Positions 17,941 to 26,663 of a DNA stretch of 53,061 nucleotides are shown here, piece after piece. Both the position numbers and the translations under genes were made by a program. Position 1 is the stretch's first letter, and every line of letters starts with the position of its first letter. Origin of the DNA: Clostridia bacterium UC5.1-2E3. Its GTDB lineage: Bacteria; Bacillota; Clostridia; Lachnospirales; Lachnospiraceae. The notes below the pieces were generated by a model. It searched no databases. It was given only the letters and a program-made list of their open reading frames with translations, and had not been told where the DNA came from. The stretch spans positions 1-53,061 of the forward strand of contig BBZO01000025.1 in assembly GCA_001304875.1 (NCBI GenBank), written 5' to 3'.

Positions 17941-19333
17941 ATGAATCCCATTATTGCGTTTACTGATTGGGTATGGGGAGTACCGATGCTGATCTGGCTG
18001 GTCGGCGGCGGTCTGTTCCTTACGATCCGCCTCGGGTTTCTACAATTTACAAAGCTGCCGTTTATCCTCAAACATACGATTGGGAAATCGTTTGGCAAAA
18101 AGGGAGAAGGGGACCGGTTCAGCGGATGGCAGGCTGTCACAGGCGCCCTGGCTTCTACGCTCGGCGCGGGCAATATTGTCGGAACAGCGATGGCCATCGG
18201 CTACGGAGGGCCCGGCGGTGTGTTCTGGTTATGGGTTACCGGTCTGGTCGCCTGCGCAGTAAAGTACAGTGAAGTCACCCTGGCCATGAAATATCGTCAT
18301 ATCAACGAAAAAGGAGAGTGGGAAGGCGGACCTCAGTACTATCTGTCAGAGGCTACAGGCTGGAAATGGATTGGCACTGCTACGCAATCGGCTGTATCTT
18401 TTGTCTGTTTCTGTCTGCCAGCGCTCAAATCGGCTCTGGTGTTGACAACATCGTTATTTTCGGTTTACCCCGCACCGCAACCACAGTGGTTGTGACGATT
18501 GCCTGCGGCATTGTCGTGATTGGCGGAATGCGCAGCTTACTCTCCGTAACTGAAAAACTGGTTCCTGTCATGAGTATTTTGTACATTATTGGCGCATTGG
18601 CTGTGATTATTCTCAATATAGAAAACCTTCCCGGCGCGTTTGCTTCTATTTTCCAGAGCGCGTTTACCGGACGGGCCGCTGTCGGCGGTTTTGGCGGAGC
18701 TACCTTAGCCGCGTGTATCCGCTGGGGCGTCGCCCGAGGAATCTATTCCAATGACGCAGGCACTGGCTGCACGACCATCAGCCACTCGGTTGCCGACGTC
18801 AATCATCCCGTTCAACAGGGGATGTGGGGTGTATTCGAAGTCTTCTTCGACACACTCATTGTATGCAGCCTGACCTGCCTGGCAATTCTCTGCACGGGAG
18901 TCTGGATGCAGGACGGAATTGAAACCGCCACCATGACGGCGACGGCGTTTGAATCGACGCTGGGTACGACAGGCACTCTGCTGGTCGCCGTCTGCCTGTT
19001 CCTCTTTACCTTCAGCACTGCCTGCGCATTTGTTGAGTTTACCTGCTCCCAGCTGGTAAATTGATTGGCCCTGCCGGCCGCACGTACGGCAGATGGGCGC
19101 TGCTGGCGATTATCTTTGTCGGTGGAATCGTTGGAATCGAAGCCTTGATTCGTTATTGTGACCTGGGTTCCTTTTTGAATGTATTCTTCAATATGATCGG
19201 TGTCTATCTGTGCCACAGCCAGGTTGTGAAGCTGACGCGGGAATATTTTTCAGATACGGAAAGATGGGAACATGAGAAATGGGAGACCTGGTCTGTCATG
19301 GAAGCCGAGTACCAGAAAAGAAACACAAAATAA
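17941..19333 (+). CDS. Alanine/glycine:cation symporter, AgcS family (two frameshifts)
   Basis: A membrane carrier that takes up a small amino acid, probably alanine or glycine, with Na+ or H+. The start is MNPIIAFTDWVWGVPMLIW behind aggaggc. Many hydrophobic segments follow, with family signatures ASTLGAGNIVGTAMAIGYGG and GVARGIYSNDAGTGCTT. Frame is lost near 18378 (after GWKWIGT) and near 19062, each by one base. The C-terminal tail is hydrophilic (EHEKWETWSVMEAEY). It is first of a three-gene operon with an amidotransferase-like hydrolase and a GlcG-type protein. Confidence 0.88.
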
Positions 19334-19387
19334 TCTCAAATACCAGTACCTTGTCAACGCGTAAACTAAAATATGAGAGAATAAAAA

Positions 19388-20151
19388 ATGAAACCTTTAA
19401 TTGGAATTACCTGTAATTATAATGAAGATAATGGAATCGGACGGCTAACCTGCCTCGGTATGGAAGGGCAGGACTGGAATTTCCTGGCCGGAGACTATGT
19501 ATACTCGATTGAGCGTGCGGGAGGTATTCCCGTCCTGATACCCCAATGCAGCAGCGAGGAACAAATAAGCAGCCTGCTGGACCGTCTGGATGGCGTACTG
19601 ATCTCCGGCGGGCATGACGTGGATCCCCAGCACTACAACGCCCGGCTCAAGAGCTGCTGCGGAGACCTTTCGCCGAAGCGCGACAGGCAGGATATCGCAG
19701 TTGTCCGCTGCGCTTACCAGAAGAAGCTGCCCATTCTGGCAATTTGCCGGGGCATCCAGATCATGAACGTCGCTTTCGGCGGCACATTATATCAAGACCT
19801 GGCCCTGGAAGGCGGTTTTGAATACCATTCCTGCCGGACAAGCCCTCGCAACAACCGTGTCCATGAAATTCTGACCGATGAAGGCAGCATACTGCGGGCC
19901 GTGTTCGGCGACCGTCTTCGTGTCAACAGCTATCACCACCAGGGTGTACGTGATCTCGGAACAAACGTAAGCGCCGCTGCCATTCGGAAGATGGGGTTAT
20001 CGAAGGCATTGAGCTTACAGGCGGCAATCCATTTTCAGTGGGCGTTCAATGGCACCCGGAAATGATGTTTGACTGCCCTGACCAATATCCGCTGTTTGAA
20101 GCCTTTGTTGAGGCCTGTGGAAATAATCTTAATTGGAGGAATTTAAAATGA
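19388..20151 (+). CDS. Gamma-glutamyl-gamma-aminobutyrate hydrolase-like peptidase, C26 family (one frameshift)
   Basis: A class I glutamine-amidotransferase fold of the PuuD type, which cleaves gamma-glutamyl amide bonds. Seen: LIGITCNYNED, LDGVLISGGHDVDP, the nucleophile cysteine in LAICRGIQIMN, and in the second frame the histidine-glutamate pair of GVQWHPEM. Frame is lost near 19990. The corrected tail ends in NNLNWRNLK with TGA at 20149-20151, overlapping the ATG of the next gene. The linkage with an amino-acid carrier suggests that the imported or intracellular substrate is a gamma-glutamyl compound; the exact substrate cannot be read from sequence. Confidence 0.88.
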
Positions 20152-20579
20152 TTTTAACAGATGAATTATGCGACAAACTGTGCCAGGCGGCAAAAGAAAA
20201 AAGCCAGGAGGTCGGCATCGATATCAGCTTTGCCGTCTGTGACGAAAACGGGCTGCCCAGAGTGTACCGCCGCTACGGCGATGCCCTGGTCTTAAGCATT
20301 ACCTTAGTGCCCGGGAAAGCCTACACCGCTGCGGTAACCCAGTGCAAAACCAAAGACGTGGCGGCCGCCGCTGCCGAAGGCGCATCTCTTATGGCCATCC
20401 AGAGCAACGATCCGAGAATTACTTTGGTGGCCGGGGGCTATCCGCTGTTTCACAACGGAAAAATTGCGGGCGGCCTCGGGGTCGGCGGCGGTACGGAGGA
20501 ACAAGACTGCCTCATTGCCGAGCATGTGGTATCCGTCTTTCATTCCTTAGTATCAGACGAAACCGGCAAGAAGATTTAA
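20148..20579 (+). CDS. GlcG/HbpS-family protein
   Basis: A small soluble protein of about 143 residues, MILTDELCDKLCQAAKEK at the start, with the family's DISFAVCDENG, AAEGASLMAIQ and KIAGGLGVGGGTEEQD. Members have been linked to heme binding and glycolate or diol operons, but a general function is not settled. The ATG at 20148 is chosen because ggagga lies 7 bases upstream and it overlaps the previous stop; an in-frame ATG at 20133 precedes that site. After the stop the same frame stays open for 29 more codons (to 20669). Confidence 0.85.
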   Translation: MILTDELCDKLCQAAKEKSQEVGIDISFAVCDENGLPRVYRRYGDALVLSITLVPGKAYTAAVTQCKTKDVAAAAAEGASLMAIQSNDPRITLVAGGYPLFHNGKIAGGLGVGGGTEEQDCLIAEHVVSVFHSLVSDETGKKI

Positions 20580-20712
20580 ACGCCTGCCCCGGGCACTGTG
20601 GGCGTGGAACTCAACGCAGCAAGTGTAGTTGGCTACTACATATGCAAATGGCTGGATCGGGATAAGTAAGACAGCACCAGCCTAAACGGAATAGCTCACC
20701 GTAAACGAGCAA

Positions 20713-20747
20713 GAACCCCTTAGGCTCCCTACATCCCTAAGGGGTTC
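20713..20747. terminator. Bidirectional hairpin between convergent genes
   Basis: A 12-bp perfect stem gaaccccttagg/cctaaggggttc with an 11-base loop lies between the convergent glcG-type and trmL genes. The T-tract is imperfect (gtttgtttcc). Confidence 0.75.
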
Positions 20748-20819
20748 GTTTGTTTCCATGGGAACTCTCACATTCCTTGGCTACCTATATATTATTCCAT
20801 CCGCCCAAAAATGTCAACC

Positions 20820-21310
20820 TCATTTCCACTCATAATTCCTCAAATGCCCTTCCAGCGTCATCCTCTCAAACCCGTTCTGCCGCAGCGCCTCATAAAGCAC
20901 AATCGCCACGGAATTGGAGAGATTCAGCGACCGGATGTCGCCCCACATGGGGATCCGCACGCAGGTCTCCTGGTTTTCACCAGAATCTCCTCCGGGATTC
21001 CGGCACTCTCCTTGCCGAACATGATGAAGCAGTCCGGCTCGTAGCGGACATCGGTGTAGACGTTGGGGGCCTTCGTGGTCGCCATGTAGATCTTCGCGCC
21101 GGGATTTCGCTCCAGGAAATCGTCGAAATCACAGTACACGGTCACGTCCAGCTTGTCCCAGTAATCGAGGCCGGCGCGCTTTAGGGCCTTCTCGTTGATC
21201 TTAAAGCCCAGCGGCTCGATGAGGTGGAGCCTGGTCCCCGTGGCCACGCAGGTGCGGCCGATATTTCCGGTGTTGGCCGGCATTTCCGGCTCAAACAGTA
21301 CAATATTCAT
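20820..21310 (-). CDS. trmL: tRNA (cytidine/uridine-34 2'-O)-methyltransferase TrmL (one frameshift)
   Basis: A SPOUT-fold enzyme that methylates the wobble ribose of tRNA-Leu. The start is MNIVLFEPEMPANTGNIGRTC, which carries the family motif, and IMFGKESAGIPEEIL is the knot region. One base is lost near 20955; the other frame continues with IPMWGDIRSLNLSNSVAIVLYE, which fits the family end, stopping at 20820-20822. It lies 3 bases after the aminotransferase stop, at the end of an operon. Confidence 0.93.
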
Positions 21311-21313
21311 GGC

Positions 21314-22483
21314 TTACGCCTTTCCGTCGAGACGCTTTATGAAATTCTCGATGCGGGCCAGCGCCCTCTTCAAATCCTCCAGCGAGTAGGCGTAGGAGAT
21401 ACGTAAGAATCCCTCGCCGCTGTCCCCGAAGGCGGTGCCCGGAACCACGGCCACCTTCTCCTCCTTCAAAAGCCTCGTGGCGAACTCGTCGGAGGTCATA
21501 CCGAAGCGCTTGATGCTGGGGAACATATAAAACGCGCCGTGAGGCTCGAAGCAGTCCAGTCCCATCTCCTCAAACGCGTTCATGAGATAGCGGCGTCTCT
21601 GGTTGTAGGACTCGCGCATGGTCCGCACATCCTCATCGCCGTCGCGAAGAGCCGACACCGCCGCGTACTGGCTGGTGGTGGGGGCACACATGATGGCAAA
21701 CTGGTGAATCTTTATCATCTGCTTTAAGATCTCGGCAGGTCCCGCCGCGTATCCCAGTCTCCAGCCGGTCATGGCGTAGGATTTGGAAAATCCGTTGATG
21801 AGGATCGTCCGCTCCTTCATGCCCGGGAAACTGGCGATGGTCACATGGTCACCGTTGTAGGTGAGCTCCGAATAAATCTCGTCGGAGATGACGAACAGGT
21901 CATTTTCAATGATCACCGGCACGATCTCCGCCAGGTCCTCGCGGGTCATCACCGCACCCGTGGGGTTGTTGGGGAACGGGAGCACCAGAATCTTCGTCTT
22001 CGGAGTGATCTTCTCTAAAAGCTTTTCTTTTGTCAGCTTGAACTGATCCTTCTCCTCCAGCTCGATAACCACCGGCACGCCGTCTGCCAGGACTGTGCAG
22101 GGCACATAAGAGACATAGCTGGGCTGCGGGATCAGCACCTCGTCGCCCGGATCCAGCATGGCCCTAAGCGCGATGTCGATGGCCTCGCTGCCGCCCACAG
22201 TCACCGTGACCTCAGTGTTGTAATCATAGGCTACATTGCAGCGGCGCTGCAGATACTTGCAGATCTCAATCTTTAACTCCTTAAGTCCCGCGTTGGAGGT
22301 GTAGAACGTCCGTCCCTTCTCCAGGGAGTAGATGCCCTCCTCGCGGATGTGCCAGGGCGTCTCAAAATCCGGCTCGCCGACGCCTAAGGAGATGGCGCCT
22401 TCCATTTCGCTGACAATATCAAAGAATTTGCGGATCCCGGACGGCGGGATGCTCACGATTTTTTCAGACAATGGATTTCTCAT
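21314..22483 (-). CDS. PLP-dependent aminotransferase, class I/II
   Basis: An intact 389-residue enzyme. It has the substrate loop ISLGVGEPDFETP, the PLP contacts SDEIYSELTY and the Schiff-base lysine in INGFSKSYAMTGWRLGY, and the C-terminal arginine in GFLRISYAYS. It resembles aspartate or aromatic aminotransferases of the PatA group; the amino acid used is not clear. Its ATG overlaps the stop of the Lrp-type regulator (ATGA), a pairing common in Lachnospiraceae that suggests regulation by an amino acid. Confidence 0.92.
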   Translation of the reverse strand: MRNPLSEKIVSIPPSGIRKFFDIVSEMEGAISLGVGEPDFETPWHIREEGIYSLEKGRTFYTSNAGLKELKIEICKYLQRRCNVAYDYNTEVTVTVGGSEAIDIALRAMLDPGDEVLIPQPSYVSYVPCTVLADGVPVVIELEEKDQFKLTKEKLLEKITPKTKILVLPFPNNPTGAVMTREDLAEIVPVIIENDLFVISDEIYSELTYNGDHVTIASFPGMKERTILINGFSKSYAMTGWRLGYAAGPAEILKQMIKIHQFAIMCAPTTSQYAAVSALRDGDEDVRTMRESYNQRRRYLMNAFEEMGLDCFEPHGAFYMFPSIKRFGMTSDEFATRLLKEEKVAVVPGTAFGDSGEGFLRISYAYSLEDLKRALARIENFIKRLDGKA

Positions 22484-22962
22484 GGGGTAATCAACATCCT
22501 TTCATCCTGTTTTCTCTCCACCAGCACCGTGCCGTGATCCTTGTATTTCTTGAGCACGAAATGGGTGGCCGTGCTGAGAACCGACTCCATGGGAGACAGC
22601 TTCTCGGAGACGAACTGGGCCACTTCCCTCATGGTCTTGCCCTCGAGCATCACCGTAAAATCGTATGCGCCCGACATCAGATACACGGAATTGACCTCGC
22701 TGTACTGGTAAATGCGCTCCGCGATCTTGTCGAATCCCATCCCTCTCTGGGGCGTCACCTTCACCTCGATCAGCGCGATCACCTTCTCATCGCTGGTGTT
22801 GTCCCAGTTGATCAGCGTGTGATAGCCGCAGATGATATTCTCCTTCTCCATGGCGGCGATCTCGTTGGCGATGGCCACCTCGCTCTCGCCTAAAAGCGCG
22901 GCCAGATCCTTAATGTCAATCCTGCTGTTCTTCTCGATGACAGCCAAAATTTTCTCTCTCAT
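22480..22962 (-). CDS. Lrp/AsnC-family transcriptional regulator
   Basis: An intact 160-residue regulator: an N-terminal winged helix (MREKILAVIEKNSRIDIKDL, with LLGESEVAIANEIAAME) and a C-terminal RAM/AsnC ligand domain (VIALIEVKVTPQRGMG, YLMSGAYDFTVMLEG). The start at 22962 is chosen for the gggaggaaattgtg upstream; a longer frame to 23037 runs inside the neighbour. It probably controls the aminotransferase gene that it overlaps. Confidence 0.92.
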   Translation of the reverse strand: MREKILAVIEKNSRIDIKDLAALLGESEVAIANEIAAMEKENIICGYHTLINWDNTSDEKVIALIEVKVTPQRGMGFDKIAERIYQYSEVNSVYLMSGAYDFTVMLEGKTMREVAQFVSEKLSPMESVLSTATHFVLKKYKDHGTVLVERKQDERMLITP

Positions 22963-23548
22963 CACAATTTCCTCCCATTTGCTCCTTGATTCTGTCAAAC
23001 TCGTCCATCTGCGGGCGGTCCAGATAGGTAAGCACATCGCCGTTGCAGATCAGACGCTTTTTATCCTTCGTGATCCTGCCGATCACAGCCGCAGGAATGC
23101 CCGCCGCCTGTAAACTCCTCGCCAGCGCCCAGCCGCTGTCCGCCGCCAGGAGATAGCACCCGCCCGACATAAGCCGGTAAGGATTTACGTCCGCCAGCTC
23201 ACAGACCTCCACCGTCTCCTGCAGAATGGGGATATTCTTAAGCTCAATCTCCATCCCCACGCGGTACGCGCCGGTCAGATTCCAAAGGGCAGCCATCACG
23301 CCGCCCTCCGAAACTTCCTCGCACTCTGTCGCGCCAAATTTTTCAAATCCATCCGGGGCGCCGGAAATCATCCCCTGATCCAGGGCCTGCGCACGCTCCA
23401 CAAACTCCGGTGAAAAGCGCTCCCGCAGCCTGGTGTCCAGAGTCCTCGCAAGAAGCGCGGCTCCCCTAAGGCCGATGGTTCCGGCCACCACTAAATCCTG
23501 TCCTGGGGCCAGCCGGCCCCTCATGTCTCTCTCGACCCGTCCGTACAT
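22916..23548 (-). CDS. AIR-synthase-related (PurM/HypE C-terminal domain-like) protein
   Basis: 210 codons matching the second half of a HypE/PurM-type protein: GQDLVVAGTIGLRGAALLAR, RFSPEFVERAQALDQ, EVSEGGVMAALWNLTG and a C-terminal VIGRITKDKKRLI. The N-terminal ATP-binding half of the family is missing; the frame starts only 5 bases after the VanW gene ends. Its last 47 bases overlap the Lrp gene, and the tail (GGNCDERENFGCHREEQQD) is unusual, so a lost base near 22970 may hide the true stop. It may be a ligand-binding accessory to the regulator. Function unknown. Confidence 0.65.
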   Translation of the reverse strand: MYGRVERDMRGRLAPGQDLVVAGTIGLRGAALLARTLDTRLRERFSPEFVERAQALDQGMISGAPDGFEKFGATECEEVSEGGVMAALWNLTGAYRVGMEIELKNIPILQETVEVCELADVNPYRLMSGGCYLLAADSGWALARSLQAAGIPAAVIGRITKDKKRLICNGDVLTYLDRPQMDEFDRIKEQMGGNCDERENFGCHREEQQD

Positions 23549-23552
23549 GGCC

Positions 23553-25111
23553 CTATGCTCCCGGTCCGGCCGGTGACACAGGCGGCGCGGTCTCTTCGGG
23601 TACGGGGGCCGGATTCCCCGCCGGCGATACCGGTGCGGGATCCACCGGAGCCGGGGTCTCCGCAGACGGGCTCACACCGGGGCCTCCGTTGATTCCTTCC
23701 ACAATCGCGGGCTCCGTGCTCTCCGGAGTCTGTGCGGGAGTTTCCGGAAGAACCGGGTTGACAACCTCCGCCGCTGCCGGGCCCACTCTCACGATGGCCT
23801 TGGACGCGGAGTAGCTGTCCGTGTGAAGAATCTCCTTCTCCGTCTCCACGCCGTCCACATACACATATTTCCAGAGTCTGGAGCGCAGACCTCTGTGAGA
23901 GCTCTGCTCCGTCACCCTCGCGCCGGGCGCCAGGGAGGCGTCCACCTTCACGATGGGCTCGCCCGGATCCGTCACTCCCAGCGTCTCGGACACATACTTG
24001 ATCGTCCGGTTCGCCGGTCTGGTCTCCTTGCCGTAGATGGTAAAGCTCAGCTTGCCGCCGTTCACAGCCCCCTCGATATAGATGGGGGTCTCGTAGTTAT
24101 TCACAAATTTAAGATCTTTATAAGTACCCGCGATGGCCGCGTCCGCCGACGGATCCACATAGGCCACCGTCATGGAGTGGTTCTGCCGCTGGGTCACCTC
24201 CAGCTCGGACAGGAGCACCGCATTGTAGAGCGTGGTACAGATCTGGCAGGCCCCGCCGCCGATGGAATCCACGGTGCGTCCGTTCTCGTAGGAACCCGCC
24301 GCCGCATAGCCGTTGGCCACGGTAAAGGGGGTCATCCACACATAGGCGGAGAACTCCTCCCCCGGCATCAGCACGGTGCCGTTGATTTTCTCCGTACCCG
24401 TCTTTAAATTTTTCGTCCGGGAACTGTTTCCCGCATTGAAGCTGGTGGAAAATGTCCCCAGCACGTCCCCGATGGTGGCCAGCTGCTCCGCCGTCACCTT
24501 CGGCTGGCTCTCGGTCACCACCGCCTCCACGGTGATCCCGTCCGTGCCGGCGCTCTCTGTCAGAGCAGCGGCAAGCGCCGCCTTTGTGGCCTCAAGATCG
24601 ATGGCGACCCCCACGGTCTCCTCCTCGATCTGGAACCCGTCGCCGGTTCTGGTGATCGTGGCGTCCTTCGCCTCCCCGATGAGGGGGCACACTTCTCCTG
24701 CACAAAGGCATCAAGCTTCGCCCCGTCCGCGTCAAACTCCAGAGGCACCTTGTAAGGCTCCGCCTCCAGATCCTTTTTCGTCATATACTGTCTGATCAGA
24801 TTGCCGCCGGTGTAAGCCGCCGCCACATCGTCCATGACATCCTGGTTGCTCCAGGAGAAGCCCAGTTCTACGGCGCTGGTCTCCACAGCCTGACCGCCGA
24901 TGTTTACCGTGATCTTCTGTGCCGTCAGAGCCGCCGCATAATCCGCGACCGCCTGTCCGGCCTCCTCCTTCGTCATGCCGCCCAGGTTCTGCTCCCCCGC
25001 GTACACGCCGTCGGGCATGGTATCCCCGTCGGCCGCCATCACGGCCATGGGAGCCGCCAGGGTCAGCATCAGAGCCGCCGACAGTCCGGCCATCCAATTA
25101 CTCACTCTCAT
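23553..25111 (-). CDS. VanW-family cell-wall protein with G5-like domain and Pro-rich tail (one frameshift)
   Basis: An exported protein. The signal peptide has a hydrophobic stretch (AALMLTLAAPMAVMA) with likely cleavage after AMAVMAA. A putative peptidoglycan-binding repeat region (about residues 30-200) follows, then a VanW domain with MPGEEFSAYVWMTPFT and SIGGGACQICTTLYNAVL. A G5-like segment (GARVTEQSSHRGLRSRLWKY) comes next, and a Pro/Ala-rich C-terminal tail of about 80 residues. Frame is lost near 24690. The role of VanW domains is not established; the build suggests a wall-attached protein. Confidence 0.88.
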
Positions 25112-25134
25112 AATTCTCCTCTTTCCCGCCGTTC

Positions 25135-25257
25135 TTAGAACATGGCCATGCTGCCAAGCGTTGACAGAACGCCCGGAACCACCATGGCGATCACCAGAAT
25201 AATGATGATGATGGTGGAAAAAATATTCCTTGTCTTTTTATCGTTAAAATTGATCAT
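25135..25257 (-). CDS. Small membrane protein, 40 residues
   Basis: A short frame starting MINFNDKKTRNIF, then a single hydrophobic segment (STIIIIILVIAMVVPGVL) and a short tail ending in MAMF. It begins 7 bases after the exonuclease stop, behind gaggtgagag, and lies before the VanW gene in the same direction. Charged N-terminus plus one membrane helix suggests an N-in orientation. The family is not recognised, but coding use and position look genuine. Confidence 0.6.
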   Translation of the reverse strand: MINFNDKKTRNIFSTIIIIILVIAMVVPGVLSTLGSMAMF

Positions 25258-25264
25258 TTCTCTC

Positions 25265-25980
25265 TCACCTCTGATTCATTCTTCCGTACTGCGCGAGAAT
25301 CTGGTCCGTCAGCCGGGAGGCCTCGCTCCTGGTAAGCCCGTCTATCTGCACAGTTAAGCATATTTTATGATATTTTATCAAATCATGCAAGTGCTCTTTT
25401 TGCCTTTTTGTGGCCGGCTGGTCCTTTTTGGCTTTATATACCAGCGGCTTCGGCTCAACGCCGACGGCTCCCGGCAGAGGAAGTCCCTCTTAAGCCTCTG
25501 AAACAGCAGATGCGCGGCCCTCGCGTCCTTCATCGCCCGGTGTGCGCCGCCGGTGTCGATGCCGAAAAATTCGCAGGCATGTTCCAGATTTTTCCTCTCG
25601 TCCTCCGGCATGAACTTCCGGCAGAGGGTCAGCGTGTCGATGCCGTCCCGCTCAAAGGGAATGCCGCGGTTCACCGCCGCCCGCTTTAAAAAGCTGTAGT
25701 CAAATAAAATCCGGTGCCCCAGAAGCGGCAAATCCCCGATAAACTCTGCCGCCGGCCCGATGACCTCGTCGATATACGGCGCGCCGGAAAGCTCTGCGTC
25801 GGTGATGCCGGTAAGCTCTGAAATCCGCTCCTCCAGAAGCCGCCTCGGATCCACGAGAGTGGCAAATTCCTCCGCCACCTGTCCGTCCACAACCTTTACG
25901 GCGCCGATCTCTATGATTTTTTCCTTCTTCGGATCCAGCCCCGTCGTCTCCAGATCAATCGCCACATAGGTATCCGTCAT
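25265..25980 (-). CDS. DnaQ-type 3'-5' exonuclease (one frameshift)
   Basis: A DEDD-family nuclease with motif I YVAIDLETTGLDPKKEKIIE, motif II around LLGHRILFDYSFLKRA and motif III GGAHRAMKDARAA, so it is of the DEDDh type. Frame is lost near 25465, where the second frame begins PKPLVYKAKKDQPATKRQ and runs on through YHKICLTVQIDGLTRSEASR to a stop at 25265-25267. That C-terminal helical tail is part of the family in Lachnospiraceae, so the apparent short version ending at 25378 is not the real protein. It is probably a repair or proofreading nuclease. Confidence 0.88.
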
Positions 25981-26006
25981 GGCCGTCCTCCTTTATAAGT
26001 GTGCGT

Positions 26007-26660
26007 TCAGCGCATACCCGCGGAGGGACACACCTCCTTAAGAAAACACTGTCCGCATCTGGGGCTTCTGGCCGTGCAGATCGTCCGCCCCAGCGTGATG
26101 ATATGTATATTCCAGAGAATCCAGTGATCCTCCGGCAGAACCTTCATCAGATCGTACTCTACTTTTTCCGGCTCTTCCTCGCGGGTGAGCCCCAGCTTTC
26201 TGGAAATCCGCTTCACGTGGGTGTCCACCACGATGCTGGGGATATTGTAAATGTTCCCGCGGATCACATTGGCAGTCTTCCGGCCCACGCCCGCCAGCGA
26301 GGTGAGCTCAGAAAGCTCCGACGGCACCTCGCCGCCGAAATCCGCAAGAAGCGACCGGCAGCAGGCGATGATATTTTTCGCCTTCATGTGATAAAAACCG
26401 ATGGAGCGGATATCCTGCTCCAGTTCCTCCAGGCTGGCCCCGGCAAACTTCTCCAGACTGTCGTATTTCTTAAACAGATCCGCTGTCACGATATTGACCC
26501 GCGCGTCGGTGCACTGCGCGCTCAGAATAACCGCGATGAGAAGCTGCCACGGCGTCTCGTGGTTTAAATAGCACCGGTAATCCGTGCCGTATTCCCTGTC
26601 TAAAAGCTCCAGAATGCGGGCCACGCGGGCCGCCCTCTGCGCCTTCGTCTCTCTCTTCAT
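26007..26660 (-). CDS. nth: Endonuclease III
   Basis: An intact 217-residue base-excision glycosylase/AP lyase for oxidised pyrimidines. It has the helix-hairpin-helix with catalytic lysine (LAGVGRKTANVIRG), the aspartate in IVVDTHVKR, and the C-terminal 4Fe-4S cysteines with standard spacing (CTARSPRCGQCFLKEVC). It lies 3 bases after the radical SAM gene. Confidence 0.96.
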   Translation of the reverse strand: MKRETKAQRAARVARILELLDREYGTDYRCYLNHETPWQLLIAVILSAQCTDARVNIVTADLFKKYDSLEKFAGASLEELEQDIRSIGFYHMKAKNIIACCRSLLADFGGEVPSELSELTSLAGVGRKTANVIRGNIYNIPSIVVDTHVKRISRKLGLTREEEPEKVEYDLMKVLPEDHWILWNIHIITLGRTICTARSPRCGQCFLKEVCPSAGMR

Positions 26661-26663
26661 CCG

